From positions 1 to 48,812 of the IMG/VR virus record IMGVR_UViG_3300007542_000002: a DNA stretch of 48,812 nt, one strand, 5' to 3'. The DNA is from a virus. The position numbers and the translations under genes are program-made. This document shows positions 22,049 through 29,859 of this stretch, in pieces (position 1 is the first letter of the stretch; each line of letters starts with the position of its first letter). Under the pieces are notes generated by a model. The model worked only from the letters and a program-made list of their open reading frames with translations, did not search any database and had not been told where the DNA came from.

Positions 22049-23020
22049 CTATTTATTCAAACGCTTGCCGGGTGATTTGCCAGCGGTTTCCATTTGGAGA
22101 ATGGCCGCCGTCGCCAACCCGCGCTGCCGTGCAGACTTCGTGTAGTGCGATACCGTCGCCAGTGACTTGTGGCCGGTGACAGCCATGATCTGGAATTCAG
22201 AGCATCCCGCCTCGGCGAGCAGGTGCGCCGCAGTGTGCCGCAACCCGTGAAACGTGAGCCCGTGAAGGGCAACGTGGTCTCGCGCCTCACGCCAGAACGT
22301 CGTCGCGAAGCTGTTGCTCCCCAGGGGCCACGGCCGGCCGCGCTCGTTCACGAGGATGCGCACCGACTGCGCCTCGCGCTTCCACGCATCCAGTTCGGCT
22401 TTCAGCGTCGAGTGGCAGTGAATCCATAGATCAACGTCGGTCTTCTGCTGCCGGAGCGTGATGCCCTCTCCGTCGTAGGCGCTCCAGGGCATCGCCAAGC
22501 AGTCGCCTTGCCGCTGGCCGCTGTAGAGCGCGAGAACAACGGCCCGCCGCAGCGGCTCCGGCAGCCGTCCGGGCGTCGTCGCATACTGCACCGCCTCATC
22601 GCTCCAGCGGGCGCGCGACCCGGTCTCCAGGGGCTTCACGCCGTGCGCAACGTTGTGCTCTACGATCTCTCGGTCGCGCGCGAAGGTGAGCAGCGCAGAC
22701 AGGGTGCCGAGCACTTGGTTGGCGAGCGCCGGCCGGTCGTATAGGCTGTCGCGGACTTCCATGATATGCCGCCGTCGTATGTCGGTCACCGCCAAGGCGC
22801 CTAGGCCCCTGATGCGGTTGAATGCCCGCAGGCGTATCTTCTTCGTGTTTTCTTTGGCGCTTCGAAAGCCAGGGCTGACCCGATACTGGACGATCAGCTC
22901 GTCAAGCGTGGTCGGGCGCTTGGCCTTCGGTTCGCCGCGGTTGTAGGCGTAGGTTTTGACGGTCCCGTCCGCCAACACCTTTCGCACCAGCTTGACGCCG
23001 ACGCCTTTCGTCTTCCGCAT
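22049..23020 (-). CDS. int: Tyrosine integrase
   Basis: A 323-residue site-specific recombinase for entry into and exit from the host chromosome. The catalytic set is complete: Arg170 (YSGQRQGD), Lys193 (QQKTD), His258 and Arg261 (FHGLRHTAA), His284 (VTGHKS) and Tyr293 (VSHYTKS). Residues 38-130 form the core-binding domain. The N-terminus (VGVKLVRKVLADGTVKTYAY) is usual for integrases of alphaproteobacterial phages. It overlaps the excisionase-like gene upstream by 119 bases. Its presence shows the phage is temperate. Confidence 0.95.
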   Translation of the reverse strand: MRKTKGVGVKLVRKVLADGTVKTYAYNRGEPKAKRPTTLDELIVQYRVSPGFRSAKENTKKIRLRAFNRIRGLGALAVTDIRRRHIMEVRDSLYDRPALANQVLGTLSALLTFARDREIVEHNVAHGVKPLETGSRARWSDEAVQYATTPGRLPEPLRRAVVLALYSGQRQGDCLAMPWSAYDGEGITLRQQKTDVDLWIHCHSTLKAELDAWKREAQSVRILVNERGRPWPLGSNSFATTFWREARDHVALHGLTFHGLRHTAAHLLAEAGCSEFQIMAVTGHKSLATVSHYTKSARQRGLATAAILQMETAGKSPGKRLNK

Positions 23021-23291
23021 CTCGCATCCTTCGCAGAGCCTCGTCAGGGTCAGTCGAGCGTGCGCGGCTCACGGGAACGGCGTCAAGTTCCGCACCGACG
23101 GCGCGCATGACTGCGTCGGCCCTCCATCGCTCCAGCGCCGGGTCGCGGCCGATGATCTCCGGCGGCGGCAGTACGCCTTTGGCGAGCCAGTTGCGCACGG
23201 TGCCGACGGACGTGCAGAACAGGTCGGCGATCTCCTTGCGCCCCAGGTAGACGGGCAGTCCCCGCCGCTCCGGTGCCGGTAGGTCAACCAT
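22902..23291 (-). CDS. Excisionase-like / AlpA-type HTH protein
   Basis: A 129-residue protein with AAGGAGG six bases before the ATG at 23291. Residues about 14-50 (VYLGRKEIADLFCTSVGTVRNWLAKGVLPPP) form a MerR/AlpA-type helix-turn-helix as in excisionases and DNA-bending proteins. The last ~40 residues are Arg-rich and overlap the integrase start, which is a long overlap for this genome; the true end of the functional part may be earlier. Location directly before int supports an excisionase role. Confidence 0.65.
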   Translation of the reverse strand: MVDLPAPERRGLPVYLGRKEIADLFCTSVGTVRNWLAKGVLPPPEIIGRDPALERWRADAVMRAVGAELDAVPVSRARSTDPDEALRRMRDAEDERRRRQAGAKGVGGRDRQNLRLQPRRTEGQAPDHA

Positions 23292-23793
23292 CCCCGCCTC
23301 CTTCGGAGAGCGCGGCGGGCTCGCGCGCCACAACTTCTCGCCAAAGGTCTTTGACTGTTTGGCGAACGTCTTCAGGAACATCGCGACGGTTAGCGGCGTG
23401 AAATGCCCGCTGCTCCAGTTCCCACTCGGCGTCACTTTCTGGAGCCAGCGCCTCCCGCGCGTCTCCGGCCGTCACGCCTCCGCACCGCGCCAGCTTGTCC
23501 GGATCAGGCACGAAGACCACACCGACGCTTTCCGCCATCTCGGTCAGCTTGGCGACCACCGCCGCGTTGCCTTCCGGTGTGCCGAGGAGCGCGTCTCCGG
23601 CCGGCACGCGCTCGTAGCGGGCATTTAACGCCGCAGCGTCGAGACTGAGCAGCGCGCCGTTTTCAACCAGAAAAACGCGCCCATCACGTCGGTCGTTGTC
23701 AAGCCAGCGTGACGCATTGTCTGCGCCAAACTCAGCGGCAAGCCGAGCCAGGGCCGCGCCTATCTCGTTGGGCATGTCACCCTCACCGTCCAT
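23284..23793 (-). CDS. Hypothetical early protein
   Basis: A 169-residue acidic protein with no recognised motif. It reads IGAALARLAAEFGADNASRWL near the start and ends in a Gly-rich tail. Two starts are possible: 23793 (gaggag, spacing eight) or 23775. It overlaps both neighbours by a few bases, as part of the leftward early chain. Confidence 0.6.
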   Translation of the reverse strand: MDGEGDMPNEIGAALARLAAEFGADNASRWLDNDRRDGRVFLVENGALLSLDAAALNARYERVPAGDALLGTPEGNAAVVAKLTEMAESVGVVFVPDPDKLARCGGVTAGDAREALAPESDAEWELEQRAFHAANRRDVPEDVRQTVKDLWREVVAREPAALSEGGGDG

Positions 23794-24356
23794 CGGCCTT
23801 GCTCCTCGGGTTGGGTGAGGGCGGCGAACTGACCCGTCTCGTCGTCATACAGCCCGGCTGCCGTGAGGATGTTCATCAGCGTTTCGCCGGCATCAGTGCG
23901 GAAATCCTCGCTACCATCGCCCGGCTCGTAGTGAGTGACGCCGAGGAGACTGGCGAGCAGTTCTTCCGTGTAGTGCATGCCGGCGCCGTAGACGGAAGAT
24001 AGTGGGCTGTCGTCTCCCGGCGGTTCGCCAACGTGGAATTTCCACGGTTCGCACGCCTGAGTTAGGTTCGGCGCCCCCTCCAGCGCCCGCACCCTCTCGC
24101 GTAGGGTGTCGCGCTCGGCTTCGGCGGCAGTGGCGCGGTCCTTCTCCTCGTACATCTTCGCCGCGAGTGTCAGGTTGTTCCGGTGGCACGACTGGCGGGC
24201 TTCCTCCGCCTCCTCTCGCGCCTCCCGCTCTGCGTCGATGCGGGCGATGAGTGCCCGGACTGTAGCCGGCGTAAACTCCACGTAGGCGTCTCCGCGGAGT
24301 TCCGCGGCCGACCGCCACACATTCATCTCCTCATCCGTCGCCGGCTCTGTGCTCAT
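23760..24356 (-). CDS. Hypothetical protein with coiled coil
   Basis: A 198-residue protein starting in ATGA overlap with the previous gene. Residues about 35-95 are a charged coiled coil (REAREEAEEARQS, then EAERDTLRERVRALEG). The last ~100 residues look globular (WKFHVGEPPGDDSPLSSVYGAG). Long-coil small proteins of this sort are frequent in phage early regions. No family is recognised. Confidence 0.6.
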   Translation of the reverse strand: MSTEPATDEEMNVWRSAAELRGDAYVEFTPATVRALIARIDAEREAREEAEEARQSCHRNNLTLAAKMYEEKDRATAAEAERDTLRERVRALEGAPNLTQACEPWKFHVGEPPGDDSPLSSVYGAGMHYTEELLASLLGVTHYEPGDGSEDFRTDAGETLMNILTAAGLYDDETGQFAALTQPEEQGRWTVRVTCPTR

Positions 24357-24652
24357 ATCGCCACCTCTCGGAAGTCACGCGGCGACCGGCGCGGGATGCG
24401 CTTACGGGGCCGCTTCAAGGGCAGATGCGTCGCGGGCAGGATCGTCACGATCCACTGCTTCTCAATCGACCAGATCAGCGGCAGCCACACGCCGGCATAG
24501 CTGACAACGCACTCCTCGCACCCGTCGTCGGCAGGGCGGAGGTAAAGCCGGTGCCCGTTGCGGATAAGCCGGCAGATGGCGAGCAGGTCGTCCACGGTCA
24601 GGTCGAGGTTGTAGCGCTCCCTGGCGCGGGTGATGGCGTGGGGCTCGGTCAT
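24353..24652 (-). CDS. Small conserved-looking phage protein
   Basis: A 99-residue protein, joined to its neighbours by ATGA overlaps on both sides. It begins MTEPHAITRARERYNLDLTVDDLLAICRLI, has two Cys at DGCEECVV, and ends with a strongly basic tail (RPRKRIPRRSPRD). The strand WIVTILPATHLPL suggests a small alpha/beta fold. The role is unknown; the basic tail suggests nucleic-acid contact. Confidence 0.6.
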   Translation of the reverse strand: MTEPHAITRARERYNLDLTVDDLLAICRLIRNGHRLYLRPADDGCEECVVSYAGVWLPLIWSIEKQWIVTILPATHLPLKRPRKRIPRRSPRDFREVAI

Positions 24653-25149
24653 GCGGCCGTGTCCCTCGGGTCGCGCGCCATGCGGCCGATGTCCTGGAGG
24701 AACTGCGCGTTCAGTTCGTCCCAAGACTCCGCCGGGCCGCCTTTCGCGTCCAAGAGGCTGCGGCTGGTCACGCCGCAGTACCTGCGCACGAACTCCTCCT
24801 CGTTGTTCCCGCATTGGGCGAACATCGTGTGGAAGCGACGGTCCAGCCACTGCACGAACTCGGTCTCGCCGCACCGTATGCCGGCCTGCTGGCTGCGGGG
24901 CAGGTCCTGGAACCGGCGCTTCGGCTTCTCAGGCTCGGCAGGGGCGGGGGGTTGAGGAGCCGCCGCGGCCTTCGCGTCCAGCAGCGCCACCGCCACCCAC
25001 TTCTCCTTGCCGGGCACGGGGATGCCGAAGGCTTCGATGGCCAGCATCGCGTCCTCTATCGGCACCTCGATTTGCAGCTGCCACACGCCGCGGGTCTTCA
25101 CCGGCTGCATGTTGGACAGCGTGCCGCGGATCACTGCGGGGGCGCTCAC
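24649..25149 (-). CDS. Hypothetical protein of the SSB/annealing gene cluster
   Basis: A 166-residue protein. The first ~55 residues are strand-rich (VIRGTLSNMQPVKTRGVWQLQIEVP), followed by a Pro/Lys linker and a helical C-terminal domain (FQDLPRSQQAGIRCGETEFVQWL). I recall this two-part form from alphaproteobacterial phage genes close to ssb. A link to recombination or DNA-end handling is inferred from location only. Confidence 0.6.
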   Translation of the reverse strand: MSAPAVIRGTLSNMQPVKTRGVWQLQIEVPIEDAMLAIEAFGIPVPGKEKWVAVALLDAKAAAAPQPPAPAEPEKPKRRFQDLPRSQQAGIRCGETEFVQWLDRRFHTMFAQCGNNEEEFVRRYCGVTSRSLLDAKGGPAESWDELNAQFLQDIGRMARDPRDTAA

Positions 25150-25409
25150 GACTCGTCCTTTAGGAAGGACTCAGCGAAGTCGGCGTAATCGATGTTGTCC
25201 CACACCGCGCCGATGCCGCCGCACTCGCTACATCCTGCCCCGATGTAGCAGCGGAACGTCTGGCTATAGGGATACGCGCCTGTTTCCTGCCCTTGGTCCG
25301 TTTCATGGCAGCCGGAGCAGGATCGCCAGTGCCCGGAACCGCCATCGACAACTTCGGCGACACTGTCCGCAATCATGTCGAGGACCGGGTCCGCCTTCAC
25401 GTCGCTCAT
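25146..25409 (-). CDS. Small zinc-binding protein
   Basis: An 87-residue protein with CSGCHE and GCSECGG pairs (about 30-35 and 60-65), a likely zinc ribbon. The ends are acidic. It overlaps both neighbours as ATGA. Its role is unknown; placed between HNH and the cluster linked to SSB, it may help handle DNA. Confidence 0.6.
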   Translation of the reverse strand: MSDVKADPVLDMIADSVAEVVDGGSGHWRSCSGCHETDQGQETGAYPYSQTFRCYIGAGCSECGGIGAVWDNIDYADFAESFLKDES

Positions 25410-25738
25410 CGCTCAATCCTCCGTTCGACAATCTCGCCGTTGAACTTGCGCCAGCCCCGGAACCCCGCGCTGCGGATCGTCCCCTTCGGTTTCTTCGGGC
25501 CTTTCCGCAGCCGCTCCGCCTTCGCCCACATCGCCACGTCAACCGCCGACTTCACTCGGTGACAGGTGCGGTGCGCCGGGGCGAGGTTGTCGTCCGCCTC
25601 ACTGCCGAGCAGGGCGCGGGCAACCATGTGCTCCACGTCCCACCGGCACCCGACAGGGCGCTTGCAGAGCCAGCACAGCCCACCGTGGGCGGCTAAGATG
25701 CCGGCGCGCTGCCGGGGCGTGAGGCGGCGGCGGGTCAT
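25406..25738 (-). CDS. HNH endonuclease
   Basis: A 110-residue basic protein; ATG 25738 overlaps the stop of the upstream frame (ATGA). A CWLC pair (about 22-25) starts the zinc site. The HNH core follows: WDVEHMVARALLGSEADDNLAPAHRTCHRVKS in two parts. The tail is rich in Lys and Arg (RKGPKKPKGTIRS). It is a compact enzyme of the type often found near phage recombination genes. Confidence 0.8.
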   Translation of the reverse strand: MTRRRLTPRQRAGILAAHGGLCWLCKRPVGCRWDVEHMVARALLGSEADDNLAPAHRTCHRVKSAVDVAMWAKAERLRKGPKKPKGTIRSAGFRGWRKFNGEIVERRIER

Positions 25739-25949
25739 GCGGCGAATTCGCCCCACGGCTCCAATCGCTCCGTCGTCACGGGCTCGATGCGCCGGGAAAC
25801 CGACATTGCCTGTAGGACGAAGAACTCTTCGCCGGGATTGCCGAGGGCCAGCCGTCGCGCCTCTTCTTCGCCGACTGGTGCGACTGGTGGCGGCGAGAGG
25901 GGTTGTTCCCGCGGGGGTTCCAGACTAAAAAGAACTCGGTCTCAACCAT
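25735..25949 (-). pseudogene. Small gene broken by a one-base shift (71-residue ancestor)
   Basis: From ATG 25949 (aaggag nearby) the frame reads MVETEFFLVWNPRGNNPSRR but stops after 57 codons. After codon 29, moving back one base near 25863 opens a frame that reads EARRLALGNPGEEFFVLQAM and ends exactly in ATGA overlap with the HNH gene, giving 71 residues. The joined product has the look of a known small phage family (VWNP at the start, NPGEEFFVLQA later). One missing G in a GAAGAAGAGG run explains it. It may be a sequencing error, a decayed gene or a frameshift. Confidence 0.65.
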
Positions 25950-25963
25950 GGTTAACTCCTTGA

Positions 25964-26398
25964 TTAGAAAGGAATATCGTCATCTAGGTCGGTCTGGTAT
26001 GACTCGGCCTTCGATGCCTCGGATGAGGATGTCGACGATGAGGTGTCGTCGGAGCGGTCCTTGCCGTCCAGAAGCTCCAGTTCGCCACGGAATTTGCCGA
26101 GCACGACCTCAGTCGAATACCGCTCGACGCCTTCCCGGTCCTTCCATTTCCGGGTCTGCATCTGTCCGGAAACGAAGCACTTGGAGCCTTTGGAAAGGTA
26201 CTTCTCAGCAACGCCGCCGAGACCTTGATTCCAGATGACCACGCGCACCCACTCCGTGCGTTCCTTGCGCTCGCCGGACTGGTCCTTCCACTTCTCGGTC
26301 ACGGCGAGGCTAAAGGAGACGACCTTGTCGCCGCCCTGGGTTGTGTGCGTTTCTGGGTCCTTCCCCAGATTTCCGATGAACTCGCAACGGTTAAGCAT
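25964..26398 (-). CDS. ssb: Single-stranded DNA-binding protein
   Basis: A 144-residue SSB. The OB fold is clear: LNRCEFIGNLGKDPE at the start, VVSFSLAVTEKWKD, EWVRVVIWNQ, and YLSKGSKCFVSGQMQTRKW. A Ser-rich linker leads to the acidic tip DDDIPF, which binds partner proteins. It coats ssDNA in replication and recombination. The annealing-protein gene lies directly upstream, as in many phages. Confidence 0.95.
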   Translation of the reverse strand: MLNRCEFIGNLGKDPETHTTQGGDKVVSFSLAVTEKWKDQSGERKERTEWVRVVIWNQGLGGVAEKYLSKGSKCFVSGQMQTRKWKDREGVERYSTEVVLGKFRGELELLDGKDRSDDTSSSTSSSEASKAESYQTDLDDDIPF

Positions 26399-27151
26399 TT
26401 ATGCGGCCTCCTCGCCGGCAAGCTGCTTCAGACGGGCATCGAACCGGGCAGCCAGCTTTTCAGCGAGCGCGGGTTTGATGTGTGAGAGGTTCTTCCGCGC
26501 GGCCTCGCACTCCTTCTGGAGGTTCAGGCATTCGCGGTAATCGTTCGTGCCGTCGATGGCGCCGCCGACTGCAACCAGCCAAGCGGCCCAATCGGGCTTG
26601 TCGTTTTTGTGAGGGACTGGGACGGAGACAGACGCGGTCGTGATCTCGGTCGGCGGCTCCACCGGCTTGTCGGCGGGCTTCTCCGGGGCGTCCTCGGCAG
26701 CCTCGATGCGCGCCGGCAGGATCTTACGCAGGCGGTCGAACTCGCTCGGCTCGATCTGCTTGAACTGGTTCAGCTTCACCCATGGGCTGGCCACGTCGTA
26801 TAGGTACCGGCCGATGCCCCACTTCACCGCCGCCCTTTTGAAGGCGCTGGAGATACTGCCCTTTTCGGCCTCGACCGCCGTATCCCCGGCGCCGTCGGCC
26901 TTCGTGATCCAAGCGCCGTCGTGCAGCACGGACAGGTAGCAGATGGTCCGGGGCCCATCGAACTCGTATCGGTCCTGCCACCCGGCCGGGCCGCACACCG
27001 CGTCCAGGCGGTCCATGACGGCGCGCGCATCGACATAGCAGAGGGCCATGCCCTTGCTCTTGTCCTTGGTCGTGCTGCCGACGCGCCACTCGACATCCTT
27101 GGGCTCGAAGGGCGCGGCCAGCTTGTCGAAGATCGTCGCGGGCTTGGTCAT
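26399..27151 (-). CDS. Rad52-family single-strand annealing protein
   Basis: A 250-residue protein that joins complementary ssDNA, a phage recombinase of the Rad52/22 (Sak) superfamily. Motifs: WRVGSTTKDKSKGMALCYVDARAVMDRLDAVCGP.GWQDRY (in pieces, 22-62) and the hallmark GAGDTAVEAEKGSISSAFKRAAVKWGIGRYLY (in pieces, 87-118). The C-terminal ~100 residues are less ordered, with a Pro-rich linker and a helical end. It starts on the stop of the Gp157-like gene and lies directly before ssb, forming a recombination module. Confidence 0.9.
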   Translation of the reverse strand: MTKPATIFDKLAAPFEPKDVEWRVGSTTKDKSKGMALCYVDARAVMDRLDAVCGPAGWQDRYEFDGPRTICYLSVLHDGAWITKADGAGDTAVEAEKGSISSAFKRAAVKWGIGRYLYDVASPWVKLNQFKQIEPSEFDRLRKILPARIEAAEDAPEKPADKPVEPPTEITTASVSVPVPHKNDKPDWAAWLVAVGGAIDGTNDYRECLNLQKECEAARKNLSHIKPALAEKLAARFDARLKQLAGEEAA

Positions 27152-27648
27152 TAGGACCTCTTCACGGTGAGTGTCGTCGTCGGGTTGCCGAGCATGGCGC
27201 CCTCAACGCTGAAGCCGGCTTTCAGGGCGGCGGCAATGTCGGCCTTCATCGGCGTACGCTCGGTCTTCACGTACTTGTCGGGGATCGCGGCCGCGTCGGT
27301 GATGACGACCTTCGCCCCGCTACGGCCGACCGTGACGGTGAACTCCGGGGCCTCGATGCGCCGCAGACCGGCCGTCTCCATCGCCATGAGCACCGCGGTG
27401 CGCCGGGCATCCTTGCGGGCCTCGATGCGCTTCTTCCGCTCCTGCATGGTGGCGATACGCTCGGCGAGGGCCGCCGCCATGCACCCGTCGTCTTCGGCGG
27501 CAGAGAGCGTCGCGACGATGAGTTCGTTCAGCGAGGTCTCGCCCTCGACGGTGTCGTTGATGGCGTCCTCGTCTTCGTAGCCGGCCGCGAGGAGCGCTTC
27601 CTTCAGGCGTGCGGCTGCCTCCGCTTCGTGGGCCATGTATCGGGTCAT
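27151..27648 (-). CDS. Siphovirus Gp157-like protein
   Basis: A 165-residue protein. ATG 27648 is in ATGA overlap with the previous gene. A coiled-coil region (AALAERIATMQERKKRIEARKD, in part) leads to a METAGLRRIEAPEFTVTVGRSGAKVVITD section, which is the Gp157 signature (PF05565). The end reads SVEGAMLGNPTTTLTVKRS. The family is tied to phage resistance in Streptococcus by expression studies, but its role here is unknown. It clusters with recombination genes. Confidence 0.8.
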   Translation of the reverse strand: MTRYMAHEAEAAARLKEALLAAGYEDEDAINDTVEGETSLNELIVATLSAAEDDGCMAAALAERIATMQERKKRIEARKDARRTAVLMAMETAGLRRIEAPEFTVTVGRSGAKVVITDAAAIPDKYVKTERTPMKADIAAALKAGFSVEGAMLGNPTTTLTVKRS

Positions 27649-27860
27649 GACTGCACCGGGGGCCGCGGGCGGAAGGCGCCGCAGGTCGTGCACACATCCC
27701 CCGCATAGGTCTTCGTGGAAGACGACCGCAGTATCTTGGCGACGTCTTCTGGGGGGCATCCCCGTGCCCTCTGGAGATGCACGGTGGGGGCGCCGATGTC
27801 GTATCGCGGCTCGAAGTGGCAGGAGCGAAACCACTTCCCGAAACGGCTGCACTGCTCCAT
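27645..27860 (-). CDS. Small Cys-containing protein
   Basis: A 71-residue protein starting in TGATG overlap with the previous stop. It has CTTC-type Cys near the C-terminus (GDVCTTCGAFRPRPP) and two more in CSRFGKWFRSCHF. The layout suggests a small zinc-ribbon. The function is unknown. Confidence 0.55.
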   Translation of the reverse strand: MEQCSRFGKWFRSCHFEPRYDIGAPTVHLQRARGCPPEDVAKILRSSSTKTYAGDVCTTCGAFRPRPPVQS

Positions 27861-28156
27861 CACGCTGCCCTCCGTTGCTTCCGCGGCTTCCGCGCATCAC
27901 GCGCTTTCAGGGCGTCCTCCAGGCGGTCCAGCGCGGCCCGCACCACGAACGCCTCGGTGACCTTCTCCCGCGTCCAGTCCGTCGCCGGGGTGTCGGCATC
28001 GACGTAGGGGATCAGCGCGTCGATCTTCTCCGCCATGCAGCGGGCGTAGTGCCCGGCTACGGATGCGTGCTGCTCCATCACCTGCGTGGGTGTCGGCGGC
28101 GCCTGGACCGTGTAGCCCGCGTCGCGCAGGGCGGTGGCCATCTGCTCGGGGGTCAT
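27860..28156 (-). CDS. Hypothetical protein, helical
   Basis: A 98-residue protein in ATGA overlap with the NrdR-ribbon gene. It begins MTPEQMATALRDAGYTVQAPP, has a central helical part (YARCMAEKIDALIPYVD), and ends with a basic tail (KARDARKPRKQRRAA). No family is recognised. Confidence 0.6.
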   Translation of the reverse strand: MTPEQMATALRDAGYTVQAPPTPTQVMEQHASVAGHYARCMAEKIDALIPYVDADTPATDWTREKVTEAFVVRAALDRLEDALKARDARKPRKQRRAA

Positions 28157-28395
28157 GGGGACACCGGGGATGTTGTGTCGAGAGCCAGTCGTAGCCGCTC
28201 AATCGCGGCGGACATGGCCTCGATCCGCTCATATTCGGCGGCCCCGATTTCGTAGGTCGACCATGTGTGCGAGCACGCGGGGCACTTCCGGCGTCGCCAG
28301 ATCGTCCCCATGCTGTCGCGAACGCGACTATCATAAACCTTCGCCTTGCCCCCGCCGCAGCACGGACAACGCCTAGTTCCGCCCATGTCGTCCAT
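28153..28395 (-). CDS. NrdR-like zinc-ribbon protein, ribbon only
   Basis: An 80-residue protein; its ATG shares a base with the preceding stop. It carries the NrdR zinc ribbon almost entire: CPCCGGGKAKVYDSRVRDS, then RRRKCPACSHTWSTYE (about 9-48). Host NrdR goes on with an ATP-cone; here that domain is absent, and a short helix follows (YERIEAMSAAIERLRLAL). It may bind NrdR-box DNA and change nucleotide-reductase control, or act as a general DNA-binding ribbon. Confidence 0.7.
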   Translation of the reverse strand: MDDMGGTRRCPCCGGGKAKVYDSRVRDSMGTIWRRRKCPACSHTWSTYEIGAAEYERIEAMSAAIERLRLALDTTSPVSP

Positions 28396-28565
28396 CACGC
28401 TGCCCTCCTCTCTCCGTACGCCCACGCCCGCAGGTCGGCGCGGTGGGGCAGTTGTTCGATTGCCTCGGCAATGGTGCGGAGCTTGGGTTCCCGGTTCGGC
28501 GACACCGCAAGGCGCTCGTGGTGGCACTCCATGACGCTGGTGGTGCCGGCTGCCGGATCGCTCAT
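28395..28565 (-). CDS. Short protein, 56 residues
   Basis: A 56-codon frame with AGGAG nine bases before the ATG at 28565. Its stop overlaps the next start as TGATG, and its own start overlaps the preceding gene's end. The product reads MSDPAAGTTSVMECHHERLA and ends ADLRAWAYGERRAA. Perfect coupling in the chain supports a real gene. Its function is unknown. Confidence 0.6.
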   Translation of the reverse strand: MSDPAAGTTSVMECHHERLAVSPNREPKLRTIAEAIEQLPHRADLRAWAYGERRAA

Positions 28566-28756
28566 CGGTGGCGCTCCTGTGTCTGCTCCAAGCGCTGCTG
28601 CTGCTCGGAGGCGGATTTGAGAATCCCGTAGCCCCCCATCACCGCGAGCAGGAACAGCACGACCACTGCCAGGATGTGCGTAATCACGGTGTAGCGACGG
28701 CGCATGCCGATACGCTCCAATCCACGGGCAGGAGGGGGGAAGTAGACGGGGGTCAT
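28562..28756 (-). CDS. Small single-pass membrane protein
   Basis: A 64-residue protein in ATGA overlap with both neighbours. One membrane segment lies at about 25-46 (ITHILAVVVLFLLAVMGGYGIL). The short C-terminal part is a charged helix with many Gln (SEQQQRLEQTQERHR). It may sit in the inner membrane with its tail outside. Its function is not known. Confidence 0.65.
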   Translation of the reverse strand: MTPVYFPPPARGLERIGMRRRYTVITHILAVVVLFLLAVMGGYGILKSASEQQQRLEQTQERHR

Positions 28757-29031
28757 CGGCCGGTCGCCTTGGCGATGGCGGCGTCCGCCATGTCCCGCGC
28801 GTCGCTAACCGCCTCGTCGTCTACGAAGCGTGCTGCGAAGCAGAGTTCCACCAGAGCGGCCAGTAGGTCAGGCGCAGCCCCCAGCAAAGGAGCGTCTTCG
28901 GGCTCCACATCTCTGGCGACCGCGAAGTGCGGCACATCGTGCGCGCCATCGGAATAGATGGTGAACCTGCCAAAATGGCCGTCTTTCTCAGGCCGCCACG
29001 GCCCCGGCGTATGCTTCACGTCGTCCATCAT
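28753..29031 (-). CDS. HTPGPW-type phage protein
   Basis: A 92-residue protein. It begins MMDDVKHTPGPWRPEKDG and later has LLGAAPDLLAALVELC, the two conserved parts of a small family common in phages and prophages. Function is not known. ATG ATG at the start permits 29031 or 29028; the first gives the ATGA overlap. Confidence 0.75.
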   Translation of the reverse strand: MMDDVKHTPGPWRPEKDGHFGRFTIYSDGAHDVPHFAVARDVEPEDAPLLGAAPDLLAALVELCFAARFVDDEAVSDARDMADAAIAKATGR

Positions 29032-29291
29032 GCCCTCCGCTGGTAAGCATGCAGGTCCGCCAGCCGGTGCGGGTCGGCGGTGTCGGTGTTCGGGTGCGGG
29101 ATGTCGTCCATGTGCGACTGGAGGTCCCCCAGCACGTCGTGGAGACCGCGCGCCAGCCAGTCGAAGCAGTTGTCGCCCTCGGTCGTCTGCGCGTTCGTCG
29201 CCAGCACCCGCGCGCGGATGGCCGTCAACTCCCGGTGGAAGCCGAGCGCCACGTCGCTGTCGTCCTGGCGGATGGGACTGTGGTGATTCAT
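29028..29291 (-). CDS. Hypothetical early protein
   Basis: An 87-residue protein; ATG 29291 follows gagggggaag. It has His-rich parts (MNHHSPIRQ and SHMDDIPHPNTDTADPHR) and a central helix (ALGFHRELTAIRARVLA). The upstream 15 bases (cgagcagagggggaag) are almost the same as those before 29670, a repeated leader. No family is recognised. Confidence 0.6.
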   Translation of the reverse strand: MNHHSPIRQDDSDVALGFHRELTAIRARVLATNAQTTEGDNCFDWLARGLHDVLGDLQSHMDDIPHPNTDTADPHRLADLHAYQRRA

Positions 29292-29313
29292 CGCTTCCCC
29301 CTCTGCTCGACCA

Positions 29314-29670
29314 TCACGCGAAGGGCTCAAAGTCCTTGGCGATCTGCTTCAGCCGACCAGCAGCCGATGACCGACTGTCTAGAGCCTCGTGCAGCGCGGA
29401 TCGCAGGGCATCATTTGCTTCACGGAGTTCTTCAAGAATGCCGGGCATTTCCCAAATGACCCGGTCCGCTTCTGCAAAGCCGCGTAGAACATCGACGGCA
29501 TTGTCAGCGACCCACTCCGTATCGCGTCGTGACATTGAGTCGACCCAAGACCTGACTGGCGCTAGGTCGGCTATTAGCCCGTCGATCTTTGGGCATGTCG
29601 GGCCAGGGAAATTCGATACACGGTCGGTCAGGTCGCCTGCGACGTTTTCGATCTCATTGCAGATATCCAT
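29314..29670 (-). CDS. Helical protein with C-terminal KDFEPF motif
   Basis: A 118-residue protein starting in TGATG overlap. It is mainly helical (RDTEWVADNAVDVLRGFAEAD). It ends KQIAKDFEPFA. The gene at 30643-30873 ends QKDFAPFSQA, so the two share a short tail motif. The tail is somewhat like the SSB tip, but this is only a resemblance. The leader repeats that of 29291. Confidence 0.6.
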   Translation of the reverse strand: MDICNEIENVAGDLTDRVSNFPGPTCPKIDGLIADLAPVRSWVDSMSRRDTEWVADNAVDVLRGFAEADRVIWEMPGILEELREANDALRSALHEALDSRSSAAGRLKQIAKDFEPFA

Positions 29671-29858
29671 CACTTCCCCCTCTGCTCGGTCATGTGGCGG
29701 ACAAGGGCGGCGCGCTCGGCGGGGTCTTTGGTGAGGCATTCGGCAATTTCTGCCGGCGTGATGTGCCCGATGAAGGCGCGGAGCATGGCCTTGCCGACAC
29801 CCTGCTCGGTATCGAGGCTCCATTCCGCATCTCTCAGGATCTCGTCCACGGTGCGCAT
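29670..29858 (-). CDS. Small helical protein
   Basis: A 62-residue protein. MRTVDEILRDAEWSLDTEQG opens it, and an IAECLTKDPAERAALVRHM section near the end suggests a compact helical fold. It starts one base after the stop of the preceding gene and overlaps the next as TGATG. No family is recognised. Confidence 0.6.
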   Translation of the reverse strand: MRTVDEILRDAEWSLDTEQGVGKAMLRAFIGHITPAEIAECLTKDPAERAALVRHMTEQRGK

Positions 29859-29859
29859 G

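Noticed and set aside
25863-25949. Programmed frameshift as first explanation for the split gene near ssb
   Set aside because: The local run GAAGAAG is not of the X XXY YYZ type, so a missing base is simpler, though not proven.
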